A stretch of DNA of 64,000 nt from Paenibacillus illinoisensis NBRC 15959 (lineage in GTDB: Bacteria; Bacillota; Bacilli; Paenibacillales; Paenibacillaceae): NCBI RefSeq assembly GCF_004000925.1, contig NZ_BIME01000014.1, positions 90,499 to 154,498 of the forward strand. Direction: 5' to 3'. Below, in pieces: positions 44,320 to 53,285 of the stretch. How positions within the stretch are numbered: the stretch's first letter is position 1; every line of letters begins with the position of its first letter. The position numbers and the translations under genes were made by a program. The notes below the pieces were generated by a model that was not told the origin of the DNA, made no database searches, and saw nothing but the letters and a program-made list of their open reading frames with translations.

Positions 44320-44490
44320 TTAATCGAAAGTTCAATAAGAAGCTCACTACATTTTTAAGTCGTTTAAAGTGACGATTATAAATCTTAGTTGATCGTGACC
44401 TCTTTATTTGGTTTCTCAAACATCAATTACTTTAGGCTTGGAGATTCGCAGTTTACTCTGCTGGCATGAACGAAGGAGAGTTATCAAAAC

Positions 44491-45303
44491 ATGAGCAAAA
44501 CAAATCATATGAACCGTATTCCCCGTGCCAAGGGAATGGATATGGCTGCTTTTTATTCACCGAAAGAGTGTACACGGAAAGTAAAGCACATTGTCTTCTC
44601 ACAGGAGAACGAGCGTATCATTGAGGAATTCCTGACCATTCTCGGCATGAAGGAACGCTTTGTGGAGCATGATGTTTCCATGCCGAACAAATTGGTCATG
44701 TTTGGTCCTCCCGGCACCGGGAAGACATTAACGGCATCCTACCTGGCCTCTCGGCTTAATCTCCCACTGGTTTTAGTACGTCTGGATGCAATCATTCACA
44801 GCCATTTGGGAGAGACGGCTACGAATGTACGCAAACTTTTTGAGTATGCACGCCTGAATCCCTGTGTCTTGTTTTTGGATGAGTTCGATGCCATTGGCCG
44901 CACCCGGGAGAGCAATGATGAAGTGAAAGAGATGGCCAGGGTAGTTAATACCTTGCTGCAGTGTCTGGATGAATTCGAAGGCGATAGCGTACTGGTGGCA
45001 GCCACCAATTTGGAAACCCAACTGGATCATGCCGTATGGCGTCGATTTGATACCAAAATAACGTATGCCATGCCGGATGAAGAGAGCAGGCAGCGATATA
45101 TCAACAAACTGGTTGGACAATTTGAGCATCAGCCAGACCTGAAAACCTATATGTGCAAGCAGTTAAAAGGGTGCAGTTACGCCGATGTGGAGCAGATTGT
45201 GCTCAAAGCCAAACGGAAAGCGATTATTATGGACAGCCCATTGCATGAACAATTGATAACTGATGCATATGATGAGTATATGCCGCGATTATTATCTACA
45301 TAG
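44491..45303 (+). CDS. Stand-alone AAA+ ATPase
   Basis: A 270-residue AAA+ protein consisting of little more than the ATPase domain: Walker A GPPGTGKT (72-79), Walker B VLFLDEFDA (Asp130, Glu131), pore-proximal HSHLGETATNVRKLF, sensor-1 AATN and an arginine-finger segment VWRRFD. It resembles the SpoVK/ClpX-like central ATPase group and has no protease or known N-domain. Two cysteines in the C-terminal lid (MCKQLKGCSYADVEQI) might bind metal. GGAG lies upstream. A Zur-like box on its promoter suggests induction in zinc starvation, perhaps to unfold zinc proteins; this is a hypothesis. Confidence 0.88.
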   Translation: MSKTNHMNRIPRAKGMDMAAFYSPKECTRKVKHIVFSQENERIIEEFLTILGMKERFVEHDVSMPNKLVMFGPPGTGKTLTASYLASRLNLPLVLVRLDAIIHSHLGETATNVRKLFEYARLNPCVLFLDEFDAIGRTRESNDEVKEMARVVNTLLQCLDEFEGDSVLVAATNLETQLDHAVWRRFDTKITYAMPDEESRQRYINKLVGQFEHQPDLKTYMCKQLKGCSYADVEQIVLKAKRKAIIMDSPLHEQLITDAYDEYMPRLLST

Positions 45304-45349
45304 AAGCTGAGCCGAAACATTACTGTCCGATTAACAAAAATATAACGAA

Positions 45350-45400
45350 ACAGCCCTGCCAGGGATCCATTCAGGAACCCGGGCGGGGCTGTTCTGCTGT
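45350..45400. terminator. Shared terminator between AAA+ and histidine kinase genes
   Basis: ACAGCCCTGCC (45350-45360) pairs with GGCGGGGCTGT (45382-45392); T-rich tracts follow on both strands. It serves convergent genes. Confidence 0.75.
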
Positions 45401-45410
45401 TTAAGATGTT

Positions 45411-46874
45411 TTAAGCATTTGCTGGTGAACGGTATGCTTTTTCCGGAGTTGTTGCTTCAGGTGTCTTCCAGCGTGGCAGTTTCAGCGTAAACTGACTTCC
45501 TTTTGGGCTGCTTGAGGTGAGGGTGAGATCTCCACCTTGTGCTTGAGCAAGAAGGCGGCTGTAGGTGAGCCCAAGTCCCAATCCCCTAGACTGGCGCTTC
45601 TTGAGCTCGCCTCGATAGAAACGTTCAAATATTTTGGTTTGATCTTCCTCGGCAATGCCTGTTCCGTTGTCCTGTACGTCTACGTAGAGATAGTTTTCTT
45701 CAGCTCGCAGGCGAATGTCGAACAATGTGGTTTGTCCCGAAGTAGTGGCCTGCAAACCATTATTCAGCAGATTGACGATAATTTGCTGAATCCGCAATGC
45801 ATCACCGATCGTATACAGCGCCCCCGCAGGTACATGCATTGCAACTTCCGGTGATTGATCCTCGTAAGCGATTTTCCACTGGTAAATAATCTCCCCAACC
45901 AGCAGACTCAGATCGACGCGCTCATGGCGTACGGCAACACTGCCTGCACTCATGGCATTATAGTCCAGAAGATCAGCCACCATGCGTTCCATACGTTCGG
46001 ATTCTTTTAAGGCGATATCGAGAAACTCTTTGCCTTCCTGCGGGCTAACAATATCATCTCGAACAGCCATAACCAGTCCTTTGATGGAGGTAACTGGGGT
46101 TTTCAGCTCATGGGTAACACCTGCCAGTGAGAGATTACGCCATTCCTCCAGCTGCTGTAATCGGAAGGACATTTCGCGAAAAGAATGGACAAGCTCATTC
46201 ATCTCCTGCTCTTTGGTGTCCAGATTCAGGTTAACATCATAATTGCCGGTTCGAATCTGCTCTGCAGCATGTGCAACCTGGCGAATGGGTTTGGACAGCT
46301 TGCGGGACAGAAGATAGATCGTAAACCAGCCACACAGAATGAGAGCAGCAAACAGCAGACCTACAATCAGCAGAGTGTCCGGACTGTAAGTTATGGCTTT
46401 TTTGGACTGCAACACCCATACTTTACCCAGCGTCTGGTCGGCATCCACTACATTGACGGTTACACCCGCAAATTTGTGGTTTCGCGGCTCCGACAGATCA
46501 TCTGACAGTCTAGTGTAAACTTCCTGTTGGGTCATTTTCGGTTTGGAATAGATCAATTGATTGTTGTTGTCGAGAATCATGATGCAAAAATGATTATCGG
46601 TATTAAAAAGCTTGGTACGCTTGTCCACCAATCGATCCAGATCAGGAGGAATGTGCAGTTTGTTTTCAGTCCCTGATACCTTCTCCGCAATTTCAAGCCC
46701 CAGAAGCTCAGCGGTTTTGAGACCTTTCTCAAGGGAAGTGGTCCTGATCCAGTAGAGTGCCCCTGCCACAATTATGATGAAGCCGATACAGAGGATCAGA
46801 AAATATTGAAGCGTCCAATAGGAGAGAATGGATGTTTTTAATTTAGGCGTTTTTCGGCTCAGTTTGCGATCCAA
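45411..46874 (-). CDS. Membrane sensor histidine kinase
   Basis: A 487-residue kinase: membrane helices at about 20-42 and 167-189 flank an extracytoplasmic sensor of about 120 residues, then a HAMP domain (190-245), H-box THELKTPVTSIKG with phospho-accepting His255, and a HATPase domain (NLLNNGLQAT, DNGTGIAEED, RGLGLGLTYS). It probably starts with TTG inside the end of the response regulator gene (16-base overlap), with only a weak ribosome binding site, indicating coupling. The signal is unknown. The YceI-type gene divergent from this pair is a likely target. Confidence 0.9.
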   Translation of the reverse strand: MDRKLSRKTPKLKTSILSYWTLQYFLILCIGFIIIVAGALYWIRTTSLEKGLKTAELLGLEIAEKVSGTENKLHIPPDLDRLVDKRTKLFNTDNHFCIMILDNNNQLIYSKPKMTQQEVYTRLSDDLSEPRNHKFAGVTVNVVDADQTLGKVWVLQSKKAITYSPDTLLIVGLLFAALILCGWFTIYLLSRKLSKPIRQVAHAAEQIRTGNYDVNLNLDTKEQEMNELVHSFREMSFRLQQLEEWRNLSLAGVTHELKTPVTSIKGLVMAVRDDIVSPQEGKEFLDIALKESERMERMVADLLDYNAMSAGSVAVRHERVDLSLLVGEIIYQWKIAYEDQSPEVAMHVPAGALYTIGDALRIQQIIVNLLNNGLQATTSGQTTLFDIRLRAEENYLYVDVQDNGTGIAEEDQTKIFERFYRGELKKRQSRGLGLGLTYSRLLAQAQGGDLTLTSSSPKGSQFTLKLPRWKTPEATTPEKAYRSPANA

Positions 46875-47545
46875 AATTGATACCCCATTCCCCTTAAAGT
46901 CCGGATTTCTCCTGTTTCTGGCAGCCAGTGGGAGAGGGCCTGACGCAACCGTTTAATGGAAAGATCCACAGCACGGTCGCTTCCGTCATAGTCCATGCCC
47001 CATACCTGCTCAATGAGATGCTCCCGGGTGAACGTTCGATTTGGATATTCAGATAGGAACATCAGCAGCGACAGGTCGCGAGGCGTTAACGCCACTTCTG
47101 CACCATTCAGCAGTACCTGTTTGGCTGCCAGATCAATGACCAGATTGCCGAAATAACGTTTACCTTCCCCTTCAGCTGTCCAATGTGGATTGCGGCGAAG
47201 TACGGCGTTAACTCTTGCAACCACTTCCTCCGGCACGAAGGGTTTGCTCATATAATCGTCGGCACCGGCATTCAGCCCATTGAGACGGTCCTGAATGTCG
47301 TCCAGTGCCGTTAGCATAATGACAGGGCAAGGACTTTTTTCACGAATCACCCGCAGCAGATCCCAACCATCCATCCCTGGCAGCATGACATCGAGCAGAA
47401 CCAAGGCGGGTACGTCAGAATCAAATAAAGTGAGAGCAGTGGGTCCATCTGCGGCATGACGGACATCAAAACCCGCTTTTCTCAGATAAGCAGCCAGCAC
47501 ACGAGCAATTGCCTGCTCATCCTCAACGATAAGTATGGATTTCAA
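46859..47545 (-). CDS. OmpR-family response regulator
   Basis: A 228-residue two-domain regulator. The receiver has the acidic pair EDE (8-10), phospho-acceptor Asp52 (LLDVMLPGMDGWD) and Lys101 (YMSKPF). The C-terminal winged helix ends DRAVDLSIKRLRQALSHW. The start is TTG at 47545, eight bases after AAAGGAG; the longer frame to 47611 would begin well upstream of that site. Partner of the overlapping kinase gene. Confidence 0.93.
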   Translation of the reverse strand: MKSILIVEDEQAIARVLAAYLRKAGFDVRHAADGPTALTLFDSDVPALVLLDVMLPGMDGWDLLRVIREKSPCPVIMLTALDDIQDRLNGLNAGADDYMSKPFVPEEVVARVNAVLRRNPHWTAEGEGKRYFGNLVIDLAAKQVLLNGAEVALTPRDLSLLMFLSEYPNRTFTREHLIEQVWGMDYDGSDRAVDLSIKRLRQALSHWLPETGEIRTLRGMGYQFWIAN

Positions 47546-47733
47546 GAAGGTGTCTCCTTTCACGACATAAGCTTGTGTACTGATTTTACATGAGCCGGAG
47601 CTTAAAGCCAATTAGGCAAATATTTTCAGAAAAAGAATGATGCTTTCATCCTTTTTGACGTCATCCTGACACATTGGGTTGATAAGATTCTTGCAACAAC
47701 CAACTATACAATGACCAATTGGAGGAGATAGAG

Positions 47734-48447
47734 ATGAATAAAAAGACAAAAACATGGGTGATATCCGGCGTCGCAGCAATCGCAATTCTTGGGGGCGGAG
47801 GTTACTATGTCGCTAACAGTTATATGGGGAATAACGTAGATATCGAGCAGGTACTACCAGCAAGCACCGCAGCATCCACAACGGATGCAGGCACAGGTAC
47901 GACGGTTGCAAATGAAGCAGCAAGCGCGGAGCAATTAAACGGGGATTGGACCATCAGCGAAGGCTCGAAGGTGTATTTCTCGGTAACGACATCACAGGAG
48001 ACCGTCAATTTTGTGGACGAGCAGGTAAGTGGAACCTGGGCGATTAATGTGGACGATGCTTCCCAGATGAAAGCGGAAGGTCAGATTGAGATGAGCGGAA
48101 TTGATTCGGGTAACGGTCAGCGCGATGGTCACGTGAAAGAAGCTGATTTCTTCGATGTTGGCACACATCCGCAAGCGACTTTTACCGCTACTTCTTTTGA
48201 AGGCATTCCAGCAGAATGGACTGCAGGACAAACCGTGGATTTTAAAATGAACGGTACCCTTACGGTTAAAGGCGTCGAAAAAGAGGTTACTTTTGATGCA
48301 AGGGCTGCCTATGAAAATGATCAGGTACTGCTGTCTGCAACGACAACAGTCACTTTCGAAGACTTCGGTATGGAGAATCCTCACTCGGTTGTGTTATCCA
48401 CAGAGAATGATATTCAGGTCCAACTGGAACTGAAGCTTGACAAATAA
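47734..48447 (+). CDS. YceI-family protein with N-terminal membrane anchor
   Basis: A 237-residue protein with one N-terminal hydrophobic segment (about 8-27, rich in Gly), an Ala/Thr/Ser linker to about 68, and a YceI lipocalin-like domain. The domain shows GTWAINVDDASQMKAEGQIE, HVKEADFFDVGTHPQATF and GTLTVKGVEKEVTFDA. YceI proteins bind isoprenoid or amphiphilic lipids and are often stress-induced. GGAGGA lies seven bases before ATG 47734. It is divergent from the two-component genes, 188 bases apart, and may be controlled by them. Confidence 0.9.
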   Translation: MNKKTKTWVISGVAAIAILGGGGYYVANSYMGNNVDIEQVLPASTAASTTDAGTGTTVANEAASAEQLNGDWTISEGSKVYFSVTTSQETVNFVDEQVSGTWAINVDDASQMKAEGQIEMSGIDSGNGQRDGHVKEADFFDVGTHPQATFTATSFEGIPAEWTAGQTVDFKMNGTLTVKGVEKEVTFDARAAYENDQVLLSATTTVTFEDFGMENPHSVVLSTENDIQVQLELKLDK

Positions 48448-48792
48448 ATGATTTGTTCGTGAAAAAATGAGGCACAGATCCTGATTCAAAATAGGATTAC
48501 TGTTGCTCCGATCTCATCGGAAGGAATAATACAATGAATACACCTGTCCCAGATGCCGTAGGCAAAGGGGCAGGTTTTTTTGCGTTAAGGTGTTGTTCTA
48601 ACACAGGAGGAGTAGAGAGACTTCACGGTTCGAATGGATCGTCTAGCGGCAAATGATATTAAACTGTTTGAATAACTGCTGTTTCCTTTGGAAAATGCCG
48701 TGTTCCGGTTCGCTGTGAAGCGCTTACAATAATATAGATTTCATCAATGATTTAATGATGTTCAGGTGTTATAAAAAAGGGGGAGATCAAGA
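48448..48792 (+). terminator. Intergenic region with terminator of the YceI gene
   Basis: The terminator is at 48542-48581: ACCTGTCCC pairs with GGGGCAGGT, followed by TTTTTT. The remaining 200 bases up to the galactanase gene contain no element I can name; a promoter for that gene should lie here. Confidence 0.8.
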
Positions 48793-51700
48793 GTGAACAA
48801 GAAATACATAAGCGGCTGCCTGGTCTTATTCATGCTGTTCTGTGAGCTCGGCTTCTGGGTACGTCCGGCTGGGGCAGCAGGGGTAAACGTTGCATTGAAT
48901 AAACAGGTTACCGTGAGTGCAGAGGATCTGCAATACAATGGCAACAAGGAAAATGCCGTGGACGGCAGCGCCGATACCAAATGGAGTGCAGACAGCAGAA
49001 ATGAAGCGGAGCAGCCTCATTGGTTAATGGTCGATCTGGGAGGAACGTACCAGGTATCGGGAGCTGAAGTGACATGGAAAGATAAAGGCCAGGTGGTAAA
49101 GTATCATGTTGAAGTGTCAGCAGATGGCGCTGAATGGACAACGGCTGCGGATCACCGAACGAACGAAATAGCCGAAGACATCGCGAAAGTGAGTTTTCAG
49201 GCTAACGACGTGAGGTATGTGAAGGTTACGATTCCATATTATGCTGGACCAGATTGGTGGCCAGGCATTGCCGAATTGAAAGTCTGGGGGCAAGAAGAGG
49301 GGCTTACGCCAGAACTCATTACATCGTATTCTCCAATGAATATTTCCACCTTAAAAGGGGTTGCACCCGTAATGCCTGCTGAAGTGCAGGCTCATTATTC
49401 AAGTGGAAAGACGGCAGATGTTCCCGTATCATGGAACGCGATAGATCCGATTCAGTATTCTTCCGTTGGAAGCTTCACCGTTACGGGGGATGTATATGGA
49501 GCGCCTACTCAACCGGTGGCTGATATTCAGGTTGGGGGATACCGGAATGATTTTGTACGTGGAGTGGACATCTCAACCTTAACGGCAATTGAAGACAATG
49601 GCGGTAAATATCTGGACAGTAATGGGACGGAAAGGGATCTGCTCGACATCCTTAAGGACCGCGGCGTCAATTATGTTCGTCTCCGACTGTGGAATGATCC
49701 ACAAAAGTCAGGTGGGTATAATGATAAAGATGATGTAATTCGACTTGCTAAACGTGTTAAGGAAAAGGGAATGAAGATCCTGCTGGATTTCCATTATTCC
49801 GATGAGTGGGCTCATCCAGGTCAGCAGCTTCGACCGAAGGCATGGGAGGGCTTGTCCTTTGAAGAACTGAAACAGGCGGTATTCAATTATACGTCTGAGG
49901 TCGTAGGTGAGATGAGATCGTCGGGTGCCATGCCGGATATGGTTCAGATCGGGAACGAAATTAACAGCGGCGTTCTGAACGGCCTGAACAGCAATGTGAA
50001 TTTTGATGAGAATGTTGCCTTGCTGCAGAGTGGTGTAGATGGTGTGCGCGCTGTCGATGGTGGAGATCAGGTTCAGATCATGATTCATCTGGCAGAAGGC
50101 GGCAAACCGGAGCTGTTTGATTGGTACTTTGGAGAAGTGGAGAAGCGCGGACTGGAGTATGACATTATTGGGCTATCCTACTATCCGTTCTGGCATGGAA
50201 CCTTCGCAGACGTACGGCAGACGATGAATACAGTCTCTGCAAAATATAAAAAAGAAGTGATCATTGCCGAGACCTCATACCCGTTTTCCTACAAAAATGG
50301 AGATGCCCATGGCAACATCATTGGCAGTCCAGAGGCGCTGCATGTGGGCGGTGCGACTTTCCCGGCTACGGTGCAAGGTCAGCATGATGCCATTGCCGGC
50401 ATTATGGATATGATTGCAGAAGTTCCTGATGGCCGCGGAGCGGGTTTTTTCTACTGGGAGCCGGCATGGATTGCCGCCAATGTGGGTTGGATTGCTTCAG
50501 AGGGAGATGCGTGGGAGAACCATGCCATGTTCGACTATGATGAATATCCTGCCAATGGAGGGTACTCGTTCGAAGGTCGTGCCTTGGAGTCACTGAATGT
50601 GTACAAACGAGGGATGGATACCCTGCCTGTAGACCGCCAGCAATTATGGGCAGCCATTAAACGTGGGAGTGAAATGGTGGCTTCTGATTATACGCCACCA
50701 AGTTGGATAACCCTGGCACCAGCCATTCAGGCAGCCAAGGACGTGTATTACAAAGCCTATACTTCAGAGGTTCTGACACAACAGGAGACCGATGAAGCTG
50801 CAGCTGCGCTCGAAGCAGTTATGCAGGAGCTTGAAGTTATCCCGGCTGATCGTAAGACGCTTGAAGGCAAAATTGCAGAAGCTGAAATATATCATGAAGC
50901 AGATTGGTCAATTGCAACATGGACTGTTTTTAGCAAAGCACTCGCCAAGGCTAAACAAGTACTTGCTGATCCAAGAGCGACCCAGACCGAAGTGGACCAG
51001 GCAGTGATCCATTTGGAGAAAGCCATTCAGGAATTGTCCGATGTAGACAAGACTCTGCTGATACAGCTCATCGAAGAGACTCAGCAGCAGAGTGAATCAT
51101 CATATACTTACCGAAGCTGGAGCCTTTTGCAGACGGCGCTGCAGGCAGCCATTGTGGTAAGAGACAAACCTGATGCCATCCAGTCTGAAGTGAATCAAGC
51201 ACTGGAACAGCTTCAGCAAGCCGGTCGTGACCTTGTTCAACTCGAAGCCTTGACAACAGGGAAGACAGCAACAGCCTCCACCAGTGCAGGAACGGGCGGC
51301 GGACAGAGCAACTCACCTGACGGGGCAATTGACAGCAACCCGAATACATCATGGGGAACGGATCAAAGTGTAGGCAGCTGGTGGCAAGTGGACCTCGGTG
51401 CGGTTGCCAATATCCGAAAGTTAGAAATGTCCATGTGGAGCGGAGGCATCAAATACAGGATCGAAGTCTCTGAAGACGATGAAAATTATGTCACGGTGGT
51501 GGATACCACAAGTGATGTCGTTGTATCCACCAGTCCAAGACACATACTGCCGGAAAACACTCAGGCACGTTACATTCGAGTTACTATCACGGCTGGTTCG
51601 ACATGGGTAGGATTCATGGATTTTGAGGCATATGGAACATTTCCTGCAGACAAAACTGCTCTTCAGATGACCGTGGACTCAGCGTCTAAGCTTCAGCAAA

Positions 51701-53124
51701 ATCAATACACGGCTGCAAGTTGGAATAGATTGGTGGAAGCGCTGACTACAGCCAAGGAATGGATGGACGATATCGAAGCTTCCATTCAGAATATCAGTGA
51801 AGCTGACAACGCATTAAAAGAAGCCATGCGTCAGTTGGTCCGGCAGGAGTCAACCCCTGGACCATCGCAACCAGTCCAACCGTCACCGCCAACCTCACCA
51901 GGAAATCCAGCGGTTACAGTACCTGCACCTGAAACGGAACAGCAGACCGAAAAGGGATCTACCCTAATCAAAGGAGTTTTGACCGGGAAAGATCAGTATT
52001 CTGTTTCACTGAACGAACAGCAGCTCGTTCAATTGGTGAAAGGGCTGGAAGCAGGTAACCAACAGCTGCGTTTGGTTGCAGACATTGCTGAGCCATACCA
52101 AGCTGTCACATTCCAATTGCCTGTGAGTTCACTCGGAGCATGGGTTAAGACGCAGGCGTTACAGTCACTGGAGCTGAGCGTGGGCCAGACTTCGGTACGC
52201 ATACCGATGAAATCACTTCAGGAGATCCATGCATCGACCGCCAAAACACTGGATGTGGTGATATCGAAGGGGTCCACTGCGAATCTGTCCGAGCAGCAAA
52301 AAGCAGTGATCGGTAATCACTCCGTTATCGATGTCAAACTGTTGGTGGATGGCGAAGTGCTGCCTTGGACGGATCGAGCTATTGAGATCGCATTTTCGGG
52401 TATAGCTAAACCGGCGACAGCGAATACAGTTCCCGTTGTTCAATCCTTATCGCCAGATGGTCAGATGAAGACAGTCCTGTATTCCGCATATGATGAGTCT
52501 GCACAAATAATGACGTTCAAGCCGCTTCAATCCGGTTCATTCGTTATAGTAGAGGTGAATGTGACTCTGACGGATATACAAGCACATTCTTGGGCAGTGA
52601 ATGAAGTAAAGAGTTTGTATGGTAAAGGAATTGTCTCTGGGATGTCCGGTGACCGTTTCGATCCGTTGGGTGAACTGACCAGAGCCCAGTTCTTGCATAT
52701 GGTTGTGCAGGGAATTGGTGAGTCTCATGTTCCGAACAAAATCGGATATTTGCTAAGTGATGTATCCGAAGGACAATGGTATACGGATTCGATTCGTCTT
52801 GGTTTGGAGATGAACATTATTCAGGGACGCCCTGACGGATCTTTTGGAGTGCATGAACGGGTTACCCGTGAAGATATGGCGGTTATTCTGGAACGTGTCA
52901 TTCAAGCTGTGAAGCAGGATGAAACGTCCGATTTGGATGTATCCACTGGTGCTGAGTTCAGGGATAACGAAGATATCTCAGGTTATGCGAAGCAAGCCGT
53001 GTCATCCATGCAGCAGTTAGGATTATTGAAGGGCATGGACGATGGAAACTTCGCTCCCAAACAGACGGCTAACCGTGCACAAGGAGCTGTTGTCGTCGCC
53101 AGAATGATGGAACTGCTATATTGA
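48793..53124 (+). CDS. SLH-anchored GH53 endo-beta-1,4-galactanase, multidomain
   Basis: A secreted 1443-residue enzyme for degrading arabinogalactan type I. Order: signal peptide (to about 28); F5/8-type C carbohydrate-binding module (33-167); Ig-like Big_4 domain (172-248); GH53 barrel (250-605) with acid/base Glu389 (QIGNEINSG) and nucleophile Glu493 (IIAETSYPF); two FIVAR-like helical repeats (about 640-820); second F5/8C module (825-950); third FIVAR (955-1018); Pro-rich linker (1020-1050); an all-beta region; three SLH modules (about 1255-1443). The SLH repeats should hold it on the cell wall. GTG start with GGGGGAG upstream. Single gene with its own terminator. Confidence 0.95.
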   Translation: MNKKYISGCLVLFMLFCELGFWVRPAGAAGVNVALNKQVTVSAEDLQYNGNKENAVDGSADTKWSADSRNEAEQPHWLMVDLGGTYQVSGAEVTWKDKGQVVKYHVEVSADGAEWTTAADHRTNEIAEDIAKVSFQANDVRYVKVTIPYYAGPDWWPGIAELKVWGQEEGLTPELITSYSPMNISTLKGVAPVMPAEVQAHYSSGKTADVPVSWNAIDPIQYSSVGSFTVTGDVYGAPTQPVADIQVGGYRNDFVRGVDISTLTAIEDNGGKYLDSNGTERDLLDILKDRGVNYVRLRLWNDPQKSGGYNDKDDVIRLAKRVKEKGMKILLDFHYSDEWAHPGQQLRPKAWEGLSFEELKQAVFNYTSEVVGEMRSSGAMPDMVQIGNEINSGVLNGLNSNVNFDENVALLQSGVDGVRAVDGGDQVQIMIHLAEGGKPELFDWYFGEVEKRGLEYDIIGLSYYPFWHGTFADVRQTMNTVSAKYKKEVIIAETSYPFSYKNGDAHGNIIGSPEALHVGGATFPATVQGQHDAIAGIMDMIAEVPDGRGAGFFYWEPAWIAANVGWIASEGDAWENHAMFDYDEYPANGGYSFEGRALESLNVYKRGMDTLPVDRQQLWAAIKRGSEMVASDYTPPSWITLAPAIQAAKDVYYKAYTSEVLTQQETDEAAAALEAVMQELEVIPADRKTLEGKIAEAEIYHEADWSIATWTVFSKALAKAKQVLADPRATQTEVDQAVIHLEKAIQELSDVDKTLLIQLIEETQQQSESSYTYRSWSLLQTALQAAIVVRDKPDAIQSEVNQALEQLQQAGRDLVQLEALTTGKTATASTSAGTGGGQSNSPDGAIDSNPNTSWGTDQSVGSWWQVDLGAVANIRKLEMSMWSGGIKYRIEVSEDDENYVTVVDTTSDVVVSTSPRHILPENTQARYIRVTITAGSTWVGFMDFEAYGTFPADKTALQMTVDSASKLQQNQYTAASWNRLVEALTTAKEWMDDIEASIQNISEADNALKEAMRQLVRQESTPGPSQPVQPSPPTSPGNPAVTVPAPETEQQTEKGSTLIKGVLTGKDQYSVSLNEQQLVQLVKGLEAGNQQLRLVADIAEPYQAVTFQLPVSSLGAWVKTQALQSLELSVGQTSVRIPMKSLQEIHASTAKTLDVVISKGSTANLSEQQKAVIGNHSVIDVKLLVDGEVLPWTDRAIEIAFSGIAKPATANTVPVVQSLSPDGQMKTVLYSAYDESAQIMTFKPLQSGSFVIVEVNVTLTDIQAHSWAVNEVKSLYGKGIVSGMSGDRFDPLGELTRAQFLHMVVQGIGESHVPNKIGYLLSDVSEGQWYTDSIRLGLEMNIIQGRPDGSFGVHERVTREDMAVILERVIQAVKQDETSDLDVSTGAEFRDNEDISGYAKQAVSSMQQLGLLKGMDDGNFAPKQTANRAQGAVVVARMMELLY

Positions 53125-53145
53125 AATGGTGAAGCAATGAAATAC

Positions 53146-53190
53146 AGACCTGTCTTAAGGCTGCGGCCGAGGGACGGGTCTTTTATTTTT
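53146..53190 (+). terminator. Galactanase terminator
   Basis: AGACC..GTC pairs with GGAC..GGGTCT, followed by TTTATTTTT. Confidence 0.88.
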
Positions 53191-53201
53191 AAGGGAATCA
53201 T

Positions 53202-53240
53202 TAATGTCATATTGACATTATTATTATCATTTGTTATCAT
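53202..53240 (+). promoter_or_regulatory. Promoter and palindromic operator of the SPFH operon
   Basis: TTGACA (53212-53217), a 17-base spacer and TATCAT (53235-53240). The -35 is embedded in TAATGTCATATTGACATTA (53202-53220), eight-base arms around TAT. A related half-site, TAATGACAATATTGA, recurs about 50 bases downstream. Tight control by an unidentified dimeric regulator is suggested. Confidence 0.65.
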
Positions 53241-53285
53241 TTCGATAATATCATAATGACAATATTGAGAAATGGGGAATGAACG

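Noticed and set aside
48535..48651. 38-codon frame after GGAAGGA
   Set aside because: It runs through the YceI terminator hairpin and T-run, so it would hardly be transcribed.
53221..53262. Fur box ahead of the SPFH gene from repeated TTATCA/GATAAT words
   Set aside because: The words are direct or badly spaced repeats and do not form a 7-1-7 palindrome.
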